From Gemmatimonadota bacterium (lineage in GTDB: Bacteria > Gemmatimonadota > Gemmatimonadetes > Longimicrobiales > Gaopeijiaceae), in the NCBI GenBank assembly GCA_030550695.1, contig JAUQOX010000126.1, forward strand, positions 1-8,097: a DNA stretch of 8,097 nt, read 5' to 3'. The translations under genes were made by a program, and so were the position numbers. Under the pieces are notes generated by a model. It saw only the letters and a program-made list of their open reading frames with translations, was not told where the DNA came from and made no database searches. This document shows positions 1 through 7,781 of the stretch, one piece after another; the first letter of the stretch is position 1, and every line of letters starts with the position of its first letter.

Positions 1-182
1 TGGACGAAGCCCTCCGATGCCGAGCCTCCGGAGAAGCCAAGGTCATCGTATTCAACGCCAGCGGTCACGGGCATTTCGACCTGGGCTCGTACGAGCGCTA
101 CCTGCGGGGCGAGATCGAGGACTACGAATATCCTGCGGAGAAGGTCCGCGAGGCTCTGGCCAAACTGCCCCCCGTGGAATGA
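1..182 (+). CDS. trpB: Tryptophan synthase beta chain, TrpB2 type (C-terminal part, cut by left edge)
   Basis: This is the C-terminal end of a PLP-dependent TrpB-like enzyme. The family joins indole and serine to make tryptophan, in the cytoplasm. The first complete codon is at position 3 and the stop TGA is at 180-182, giving 59 visible residues. The diagnostic stretch is KVIVFNASGHGHFDLGSYE (visible residues 13-31). In classical TrpB1 the equivalent motif is SGRGDKD, and its serine hydrogen-bonds the pyridine nitrogen of PLP. The SGHGHFDL version is typical of the TrpB2 branch, as is the tail with YLRGEIEDYEYP and a short helix ending in a proline-rich LPPVE. TrpB2 proteins often stand apart from trpA and may act alone or in indole salvage; that role is inferred. 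The gene converges on the kinase gene to its right. The family call is firm; the TrpB2 subtype rests on this motif alone because the PLP-lysine region lies outside the window. Confidence 0.85.
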   Translation, partial: DEALRCRASGEAKVIVFNASGHGHFDLGSYERYLRGEIEDYEYPAEKVREALAKLPPVE

Positions 183-203
183 AAGAAGCAGACCAACCTC
201 CGG

Positions 204-235
204 CCCATGCCGGGCCCGCATCGGCTCGGCATGGG
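204..235 (+). terminator. Strong hairpin between convergent genes, possible terminator
   Basis: Bases 204-216 pair with 223-235 to form a 13-bp stem with a 6-nt loop (217-222). The only non-Watson-Crick pair is one G-U (213/226) when read on the plus strand; on the minus strand that pair becomes an A-C mismatch. It starts 22 nt after the trpB stop and lies 42 nt beyond the stop of the convergent kinase gene. Its position and better folding on the plus strand suggest it ends or stabilises the trpB transcript. No T-run follows it on either side, so it is not a canonical intrinsic terminator and may need Rho or act as a 3'-end stabiliser. Confidence 0.5.
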
Positions 236-276
236 GAGGGTTCACCCGCCGCTTTGCCACGCCTGAAGCAAACCGT

Positions 277-3138
277 CTACCGGTTCCTCTCGGCTCCCCC
301 CGGTTCCCCGCTCAAGACTTCCCGCAGCTTGCGCGCCAACTCTTCTGCGGAAAAGGGCTTCTGGAGAAAGGGGGTCCCCGGATCCAGCACCCCGTGGTGC
401 ACAATGGCGTTGTCGGTATAGCCCGACATGTAGAGGACTTTCAGGTCCGGCAAGCTTTTCCTCAGCCTCTCCACCACTTGCCGCCCGCTCATCGCCGGCA
501 TGACCACGTCGGTCAGCACCAACACCGGCCTGAAGCCCTTCTCCTCCACCAGGAGGATCGCTTCCCCTCCGTTGGCCGCCACGCTTACCTGAAAGCCCAT
601 CCGCTCCAAGAGGGCCCGCACCAGGTTGCGCACCCCCTCTTCGTCTTCCACAACCAGGACCGGCTGTCCCTTTCCCCAACGTTTCTCCCGGGGAAGCACC
701 GTGTCGTCAGGGCGGACCTCCCCGCCATTGTCGGCGCTGGGAAGGTAGATCTTGAAGGTCGAGCCCCTCCCCGGTTCCGAGTAGGCCCAGATGTATCCCC
801 CCGACTGCTTGACGATGCCGTAGACGGTGGCGAGTCCCAGTCCCGTACCCTTACCCTTTTCCTTGGTGGTGAAGAAAGGATCAAAGATCTGGGCCAGGAC
901 TTCCTTGCTCATGCCCACACCGGTGTCCGTGATGGCGATCAGGGCGTATCGGCCGGGGATCACCCCCTGATGGGTCCGGGCATACTCCTCGTCCAGATAG
1001 GTCTCCGCCGTTTCGATGAGCAGGGTTCCGCCGTGGGGCATGGCATCCCGGGCGTTGACGGCCAGGTTCAGGATGGCTTGCTCCATCTGGGAGGGATCCA
1101 CCAACACTTTCGGGTCTTCCTCGGCCAGGACCAACTCTAGGAGGATGTCCTCCCCGATCATGCGTCGAAGCATGCGCTCCAGATTCCGCACCAGCCGGTT
1201 CAGCGAAAGGAGTTCGGGCTGTAAGGTCTGCTTCCTGCTGAAGGCCAAGAGTTGGCGGGTCAGCTCGGCCGACCGGCGGCCGGCCTCCACCATCTGCTCT
1301 ACGTCGCTCCGGATGGGGTCATCGGGGTGCAGGGTGTCGAGAAGCATCTCTCCGTAGCCCAGAATGATCCCCAACATGTTGTTGAAGTCATGGGCCACCC
1401 CGGCGGCGAGCCTTCCCACGGACTCCAGCTTCTGGGCTTGAAGGAGTTGGTCCTGGAGCCGTTCCCTTTCAGCCTCCGCCCTCTTCCGCTCGGTGATGTC
1501 GTGGATGATGGAATGGAGAAAGACCCTGTCCCCCACCCGGATCCTGGTGCTGTAGGCGGCAACGTCCCGCACCGAGCCGCCGGCAGTGCGGTGGCGGAAT
1601 TCGAAGTAGCGGTTCCCCTCCTGGACTACCTCCTCGATGGCCGCCTGCACCTGGGGTGGGGGGAGGGTGTTGATGTCGTAGAGGGTCTTGGTGACCATCT
1701 CCTCCCGGGACCATCGGTAGAAGCGCAGGGCCGCCTCGTTGGCGTCTACGATCCGGCCGTCCCGGGGATCGATGAGGAGCTTGACCGCGGAGTGCTTGTG
1801 GAAGAGCTCCCGGAAAAGCACTTCGCTCTCTTCCAGGGCCTTGCGGGTGCGGGCCTCCTCGGCCACCAGGCGCCGCAGGTCTTCCAAATGCCGGCGATTC
1901 TCGTCGAAGAGACGCACCCCCTCAAGCTCCAAGGAAGCCTGATTGGCCAGGAATCCCAGAAGGGCCTGGTCCTCCGACGAGAATAGCCGGACGGCCCCCA
2001 CGCTCCCCACGATCAGGATCCCCAGGGCCTTCCCCTGGTAGCTCAGAGGCAGGTAGAGGAGGGAGCGCAGGCCGCGGAGCCGGACCACTTCTTCCTCCGC
2101 CGGCGAAAGGGACGTCGTCAAGGTGTCGTCCAGGACCACGGGACTGCGGGTACCCAGGGCCCTCGCGATATGGGGATGGTCCCGCAAAGGAGCGTCGGCC
2201 AGGTGGACCGGAAACCCCTCGGGAAGAGCAGGAGAGGTGGCTACAAGATGGAGGGTTTCCCCCTCGAGGAGATAGGCAGCAGCGGAGCCGTCTCCCAGGA
2301 GCTGCCGGGCTCCCTCCACCACCACCGAACAAAGGTCTGGAATGCCCTGGGCCTCCGCCAAGCGCGTGCTGATCTGCAAGAGAAGGGTCAGTCTTTCGTT
2401 GTGACGGCGGACAGCCTCCTGAGCCTCCACCTTTTCTGTAATATCCACCAGCGATACGATACTCTCCGAAGTGCCCGGGATCATCCCCACAGACAGGTAG
2501 GCGTACCGCTTCCGCCCTGCCTTGTCCATGAGCACCGCCTCGTATTGGTTGGGAACAGATGCGGGATCCTTCCTCCTCAACTCATGGTAGCGAAGCATCA
2601 TGGGCAAGCTTTCGGGAAACACGTAGGCGATCCAGCTCGTCCCCACCAGCTCTTCCGGCGCATACCCGGTAACCCGCAGACACTCCCGGTTGGCCATGAC
2701 GATCGTGTGATCCTCGGCCACCAGAAGGGTGGCCGTCCCGGTCGATTCGAAGATCGCCCGATATCGTTCCTCCCCTTGCTGCAACAACAGTTCCGATTGA
2801 CGACGGAGACGTAGGAGAACCTCCACCTGGGCCTTGAGCTCCGCCTTGCGGAGGGGCGTGCGGAGCGTGGCGTCGAAGCCCCGCTCCAGCCAAGGATCCG
2901 CCACCTCCCCTTCCCCCAGGATCACGAGAACCGGCAGGAAAAGGGAGCCAGATCTTTTGCGATCCAAAAGCCCCTCCCCCACCCGTCGTGCTGACGCCGC
3001 CTCCAGCACGAACAAGTCGGCTTCGGGAAGGGGAGCCGAAGGAACCCAGGGCAGGGCTTCATGTCCCAAATCCTGCAGGTACTCCGTGACCAGCCTACGG
3101 TCTCCGCCTGGGCCAAAGACTACCGCCACTCGGGCCAC
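277..3138 (-). CDS. Hybrid sensor histidine kinase, degenerate REC-PAS-GAF-PAS-HisKA-HATPase-REC
   Basis: A soluble hybrid histidine kinase of 953 residues with no membrane segment. It should autophosphorylate a histidine in response to a cytoplasmic signal and pass phosphate to its own C-terminal receiver. Domains, numbered from the GTG at 3138: degenerate receiver (about 1-110), PAS (123-237, ending DITEK), GAF (254-407), PAS (434-552, ending DITERK), a short coiled linker, HisKA (572-637), HATPase (680-800), REC (826-942). Key residues: H583 in AHDFNN; N-box N691 and N695; G1 box DTGVGM (D738); F-box DPFFTTK; G2 box GKGTGLGL (762-769); receiver acid pocket E831-D832, phospho-acceptor D877 in TDVVMP, and K927 in LQKPF. 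The N-terminal receiver lacks its acid pocket and phospho-Asp (E46 there) and has T94-P95 where Lys-Pro is usual. I prefer GTG 3138 because GGGAGG sits 5 nt upstream; an in-frame GTG at 3162 would add 8 residues but lacks a well-placed ribosome site. It lies 29 nt after the upstream kinase and is probably co-transcribed. The signal and partner are unknown. Confidence 0.9.
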   Translation of the reverse strand: MARVAVVFGPGGDRRLVTEYLQDLGHEALPWVPSAPLPEADLFVLEAASARRVGEGLLDRKRSGSLFLPVLVILGEGEVADPWLERGFDATLRTPLRKAELKAQVEVLLRLRRQSELLLQQGEERYRAIFESTGTATLLVAEDHTIVMANRECLRVTGYAPEELVGTSWIAYVFPESLPMMLRYHELRRKDPASVPNQYEAVLMDKAGRKRYAYLSVGMIPGTSESIVSLVDITEKVEAQEAVRRHNERLTLLLQISTRLAEAQGIPDLCSVVVEGARQLLGDGSAAAYLLEGETLHLVATSPALPEGFPVHLADAPLRDHPHIARALGTRSPVVLDDTLTTSLSPAEEEVVRLRGLRSLLYLPLSYQGKALGILIVGSVGAVRLFSSEDQALLGFLANQASLELEGVRLFDENRRHLEDLRRLVAEEARTRKALEESEVLFRELFHKHSAVKLLIDPRDGRIVDANEAALRFYRWSREEMVTKTLYDINTLPPPQVQAAIEEVVQEGNRYFEFRHRTAGGSVRDVAAYSTRIRVGDRVFLHSIIHDITERKRAEAERERLQDQLLQAQKLESVGRLAAGVAHDFNNMLGIILGYGEMLLDTLHPDDPIRSDVEQMVEAGRRSAELTRQLLAFSRKQTLQPELLSLNRLVRNLERMLRRMIGEDILLELVLAEEDPKVLVDPSQMEQAILNLAVNARDAMPHGGTLLIETAETYLDEEYARTHQGVIPGRYALIAITDTGVGMSKEVLAQIFDPFFTTKEKGKGTGLGLATVYGIVKQSGGYIWAYSEPGRGSTFKIYLPSADNGGEVRPDDTVLPREKRWGKGQPVLVVEDEEGVRNLVRALLERMGFQVSVAANGGEAILLVEEKGFRPVLVLTDVVMPAMSGRQVVERLRKSLPDLKVLYMSGYTDNAIVHHGVLDPGTPFLQKPFSAEELARKLREVLSGEPGGAERNR

Positions 3139-3143
3139 AACTT

Positions 3144-3149
3144 CCTCCC
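3144..3149 (-). promoter_or_regulatory. Ribosome binding site deciding the start of the second kinase
   Basis: GGGAGG on the minus strand (3149 down to 3144) is followed by the 5-nt spacer AAGTT and then GTG at 3138. This is a near-ideal Shine-Dalgarno site. It lies inside the reading frame that would begin at GTG 3162, which has only a GGGAG about 16 nt upstream. The site therefore favours the shorter start. Confidence 0.65.
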
Positions 3150-3167
3150 TTCCTTTCTCCACGACGA

Positions 3168-5168
<2,001 letters not shown>

Positions 5169-5240
5169 GGCGGAAAAGCCCCCCTCCGTCCAGCCCAATC
5201 CAGGAAGAGTAGCCGCGCCGGTCCCCGTTCGGCAAATCAT

Positions 5241-5256
5241 GAGGGGGTCACCCCTC
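5241..5256. repeat. Small inverted repeat in the divergent region
   Basis: GAGGGG (5241-5246) and CCCCTC (5251-5256) form a perfect 6-bp inverted repeat around GTCA. It sits in the 264-bp region between the leftward kinases and the rightward amidohydrolase, so it could be an operator or just a small transcript hairpin. GC-rich sequence makes such short repeats common, and there is no second copy to support a binding site. Confidence 0.25.
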
Positions 5257-5341
5257 CCATCCACCCATGGCCCAGCCGTGCCGGATCCACCCTTGCCGGC
5301 CAGGAAATCGCCGCTGGAGTCCTGGGCAAGCTCCTTCCTCG

Positions 5342-5370
5342 TTGACGTCCCGCCCTACTGCTTCCAGAAT
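5342..5370 (+). promoter_or_regulatory. Sigma70-like promoter candidate for the M20 amidohydrolase gene
   Basis: TTGACG (5342-5347) matches the -35 consensus TTGACA at 5 of 6 positions. CAGAAT (5365-5370) matches the -10 consensus TATAAT at 4 of 6. The spacer between them is exactly 17 nt. Transcription would start near 5377 and leave a leader of roughly 55 nt before the GTG at 5433. This is the best promoter-like pair I found in the divergent region. No equally good pair is seen for the leftward kinases. Confidence 0.45.
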
Positions 5371-5420
5371 CCTCCTCGGTCGCCGATTCCGCTTCCCCCT
5401 TGCTCCCCTTGGCCGCTGAA

Positions 5421-5426
5421 GGAGGG
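5421..5426 (+). promoter_or_regulatory. Ribosome binding site deciding the start of the M20 amidohydrolase
   Basis: GGAGGG is followed by a 6-nt spacer and GTG at 5433. It lies inside the frame that would open at TTG 5400, which has no purine-rich site upstream (the sequence there is pyrimidine-rich). GTG 5433 is therefore the better start, and it places a basic region and hydrophobic signal core near the N-terminus. Confidence 0.65.
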
Positions 5427-5432
5427 TTCTCC

Positions 5433-6968
5433 GTGTCTACGCCCCTGACTCCAGAAAGGCCCGCTCCCGAGGGTGGCCCTAAGCCCGGCCGGCGTGGCCG
5501 CGTCCGCCTCAGGATCGCCGCCGCTGCGGTGGCGGCGGTCTCGGCCGTTACACCTGCCCCCTTCCGCCCTCCCCTTGCCGCCCAGGCGCCGTCGGGCGTC
5601 CACGCCACCGCCCTGAGGGCAGTGGAAGCGGTGGACGCCGATGTCCGCCGCCTCGCCTTGCGGCTCTGGGAACTCGCCGAGGTGGCCCTCCTCGAAGACG
5701 CCTCTTCCCGGGTCCTGGCCGACTACCTCGAGGCCGAAGGGTTTCGAGTCGAGCGGGGTGTGGCCGACCTCCCCACCGCCTTCGTGGCCAGCTTCGGCAG
5801 CGGGCGGCCGGTGATCGGCCTCCTGGCGGAGTTCGATGCCCTGCCGGGTGTGGGGAACGCCGCGGTTCCCCGCAGAGAGCCCAGGGCGGACGGCCATCCC
5901 CACGGCCATGGATGCGGCCACAACCTTTTCGGGGCCGCTTCGGTGGCGGCGGCGGTGTCCCTCAAGCGGACCATGGAGGCCCACCGTCTGGGCGGCACCG
6001 TCCGGGTGTTCGGCACCCCCGCCGAGGAAACCGTGGTGGGGAAGGTCTACATGGCCAAGGCGGGGGTATTCGACGGTCTGGACGCCGTCCTCGATTGGCA
6101 TCCAGGCCTGGAGACCCGGGTCACGAACCAGTCGGGCCAGGCCATGAACAATTTCGAGGTGGAATTCTTCGGCCAGGCGGCCCATGCGGCCGCGGATCCC
6201 TGGAACGGGCGCTCGGCCCTGGACGCCGTGGAGATGATGAACTTCGGCGCCAATCTCCTCCGGGAACACCTCCGGCCCACCGCACGGATCCATTACGTCA
6301 TCCCCCACGGAGGAGAGGCGCCCAACGTGGTCCCGGAATACGCCAAAGTCTGGTATTACGTTCGGGACACGGCCCGCGCCCCGGTGGAGGCCGCGTATGG
6401 GCGGCTCTTGAAGATCGCCGAGGCGGCCGCTCTGGCCACGGAAACCCGTCACCAGGTCACCCTCGTCACCGGCGTCCATCAGATGCTCCTGAACCGGCCT
6501 CTTCAAGAGGCCATGCAGGCGAACCTGGAGCGGGTGGGTCCCCCTCCCTTCACCGAGGAGGACCAGGCCCTGGCCCGGGAGCTCCAGCGTTTCCTGAAGA
6601 TCGAGGAGAAAGGGCTCGATACCCAGATCAGGCCTCTGAGACCGGAGCCCGAACCCCCCGGCGGGGGATCCACCGACGTGGCCGAGGTCAGTTGGATCGC
6701 CCCGGTGGTGAGCCTGAGCATGACGACCGCTCCCGCCGGCATCCCCTGGCACAGCTGGGCGGCTACCGCCTTCCACGGAACCGACGCGGCGGTGCGGGGG
6801 GCCCAGACCGCCGCCCGGGTCTTGACCCTCACCGGCGTGGACCTTCTTACCGATGCGGACCTCTTGGCCCGCGCCCGGGCCTTTTGGCTCGAGAAGACCG
6901 GCGGAAAACCCTACCGCTCCCCCATCCCCACCGACCAAAGCCCCCCCCTGCCCAAGAAGGGCGGTTGA
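5433..6968 (+). CDS. Exported M20-family amidohydrolase, AbgB-like
   Basis: A 511-residue metal-dependent amidohydrolase of peptidase family M20, closest in motifs to AbgB, the catalytic subunit that splits p-aminobenzoyl-glutamate. Numbered from GTG 5433: a basic segment with R20-R21, a hydrophobic core (28-39), then a Pro/Ala region ending AQA (50-52), a plausible signal-peptidase I site, so the enzyme is probably periplasmic or secreted. Catalytic features: D135 in LLAEFDALPG; metal ligands C161 and H163 in HGHGCGHN; the Glu pair E198-E199 in GTPAEE; H223 in DWHPG; the dimerisation domain beginning near GQAAHAAADPWNG (H251); C-terminal GGGSTDVAEVSW and H440 in PWHSWAA. The tail KPYRSPIPTDQSPPLP is also AbgB-like. 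Its length fits AbgB plus a signal peptide. AbgA and the AbgT transporter are not in the window. The substrate could be another acylated amino acid or dipeptide. Family assignment is firm, substrate is inferred. It is transcribed divergently from the kinases. Confidence 0.88.
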   Translation: MSTPLTPERPAPEGGPKPGRRGRVRLRIAAAAVAAVSAVTPAPFRPPLAAQAPSGVHATALRAVEAVDADVRRLALRLWELAEVALLEDASSRVLADYLEAEGFRVERGVADLPTAFVASFGSGRPVIGLLAEFDALPGVGNAAVPRREPRADGHPHGHGCGHNLFGAASVAAAVSLKRTMEAHRLGGTVRVFGTPAEETVVGKVYMAKAGVFDGLDAVLDWHPGLETRVTNQSGQAMNNFEVEFFGQAAHAAADPWNGRSALDAVEMMNFGANLLREHLRPTARIHYVIPHGGEAPNVVPEYAKVWYYVRDTARAPVEAAYGRLLKIAEAAALATETRHQVTLVTGVHQMLLNRPLQEAMQANLERVGPPPFTEEDQALARELQRFLKIEEKGLDTQIRPLRPEPEPPGGGSTDVAEVSWIAPVVSLSMTTAPAGIPWHSWAATAFHGTDAAVRGAQTAARVLTLTGVDLLTDADLLARARAFWLEKTGGKPYRSPIPTDQSPPLPKKGG

Positions 6969-7017
6969 GGAGGGCCGGGGAGATATCTTCGGGCGGGGAG
7001 CCCTTGCCCACCCTCCC
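6969..7017. other. Convergent gap between amidohydrolase and barrel genes
   Basis: Forty-nine bases separate the two convergent stops. The gap is G-rich on the left and C-rich on the right. GGAGGG (6969-6974) could pair with CCCTCC (7011-7016) at long range, and an 8-bp palindrome AGATATCT lies at 6981-6988. There is no compact stem followed by a T-run, so I see no convincing intrinsic terminator for either gene. Confidence 0.4.
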
Positions 7018-7779
7018 CTACCCCTCGGAGGGATGGCCCCCCAGCGGCACACCCAGGGTTACCCCGAGGCGGAAGGTCAGGTAGTTCGCCTCGCTCCGAT
7101 TGGGGTACAGCGTAATGCTCCCGTCGGGGTTGTCCTGGATGTCGCCTTCCGTGAGGTACTCCATGACGCCGTTCCGGTGGTAGCGTGCCCCGAGGTTCAA
7201 TCCCACCGGGACCCGGCCCGCGGACAGACGGACCCGGACCCCCCCTCCCACGCCCCAACAGAAGGTGCCGTCTCCGAAGTTCTCGGTGGTGAACACCGCC
7301 CTGCCCTCCTGGGAATCCTTGAGGCTCGAGGAAGTGCTGAAGTAGGCGAATCCGAGCAAGGCATGGGTATACAGCCGGACTCTTCCCCTGGATAGGCCCA
7401 ACTCGGGCCCCAGACCGCCTGAGACGATGTGGTTCGAGGTCTCCAGGTCCGCCTGCACCCGGCACGTCCCGCCGACGCATACCCTCCTGGTCTCATAGCC
7501 GTAGACCAGGAACCCGAATTCTCCCCGAAGGCTCACGAACTCTCTCTCGTCCAGGGGAACCCACCCGGCTACCTCCAGGCCGAAGGCCTGGTCCACCCGC
7601 CGGGCAAACTCCCCGACGGGATCTGCCACCAGCAGGTCAAGACCGACCCCCAGGCGCGGACCCTCCCCGGACGAAGGTTCGGAGACGCCCTGAGAAACGG
7701 CCCGATCCGGGCAGACAAGCCATGCCCACGCCATGAAGAGCATACACGCAGTCAGCCGGCGGCCGAAGACCTCAGGCAT
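7018..7779 (-). CDS. Predicted outer-membrane beta-barrel protein, unnamed family
   Basis: A 253-residue exported protein of no family I can name. From ATG 7779: positive charges (R7, R8), hydrophobic core (about 9-23), and a signal-peptidase I-like site after AVS (27-29). The mature part has eight amphipathic stretches of alternating hydrophobic and polar residues with glycine and aromatics, at roughly 42-52, 66-75, 80-95, 116-129, 133-148, 172-186, 190-200 and 231-246. This is the pattern of a small eight-stranded outer-membrane barrel. Two cysteines five residues apart (C101 and C106, in VCVGGTC) could form a disulfide in a loop. The last strand ends in GVPL plus a short GGHPSEG tail rather than the usual terminal aromatic. 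The start is chosen because ATG 7779 lies 2 nt after the stop of the upstream esterase-like gene, has GGAG 9 nt before it, and opens the signal peptide directly. It could be a surface or assembly partner of that hydrolase; this is inference. Confidence 0.75.
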   Translation of the reverse strand: MPEVFGRRLTACMLFMAWAWLVCPDRAVSQGVSEPSSGEGPRLGVGLDLLVADPVGEFARRVDQAFGLEVAGWVPLDEREFVSLRGEFGFLVYGYETRRVCVGGTCRVQADLETSNHIVSGGLGPELGLSRGRVRLYTHALLGFAYFSTSSSLKDSQEGRAVFTTENFGDGTFCWGVGGGVRVRLSAGRVPVGLNLGARYHRNGVMEYLTEGDIQDNPDGSITLYPNRSEANYLTFRLGVTLGVPLGGHPSEG

Positions 7780-7781
7780 CT

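Noticed and set aside
238..247. Short palindrome GGGTTCACCC after the trpB hairpin
   Set aside because: The stem is only 4 bp around two bases, too short to form a hairpin or to support an operator by itself.
17..421. Plus-strand open frame overlapping the trpB end and the kinase end
   Set aside because: It is in another frame from trpB, has an Arg/Ser/Pro-rich low-complexity translation, and runs through the hairpin and antisense to the receiver of the downstream kinase.
5206..5235. Leftward promoter candidate TTGCCG-18 nt-TACTCT for the kinase operon
   Set aside because: It matches the consensus at only 4 of 6 and 3 of 6 positions with an 18-nt spacer, which is expected by chance in a region of this size.
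5169..5264. Longer start for the upstream kinase at GTG 5264 or ATG 5240
   Set aside because: The added residues have no recognisable pattern, and the PAS fold begins soon after ATG 5168. It is not excluded, since GGGAGGGG precedes ATG 5240 at a spacing similar to that at 5168.
5400..5432. TTG 5400 as the start of the amidohydrolase
   Set aside because: No ribosome site lies upstream of it, whereas GGAGGG lies 6 nt before GTG 5433.
5355..7052. Minus-strand open frame of 565 codons antisense to the amidohydrolase, and a plus-strand one at 5912-7084
   Set aside because: Both are shadows of the M20 gene, whose own frame carries all catalytic motifs. Their translations are rich in Gly, Arg and Pro with no domain pattern.
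7705..7720. Possible lipobox (AWLVC) in the barrel protein signal sequence
   Set aside because: Val immediately before the Cys does not fit the usual small residue (Gly, Ala or Ser), and a better signal-peptidase I site follows at AVS.
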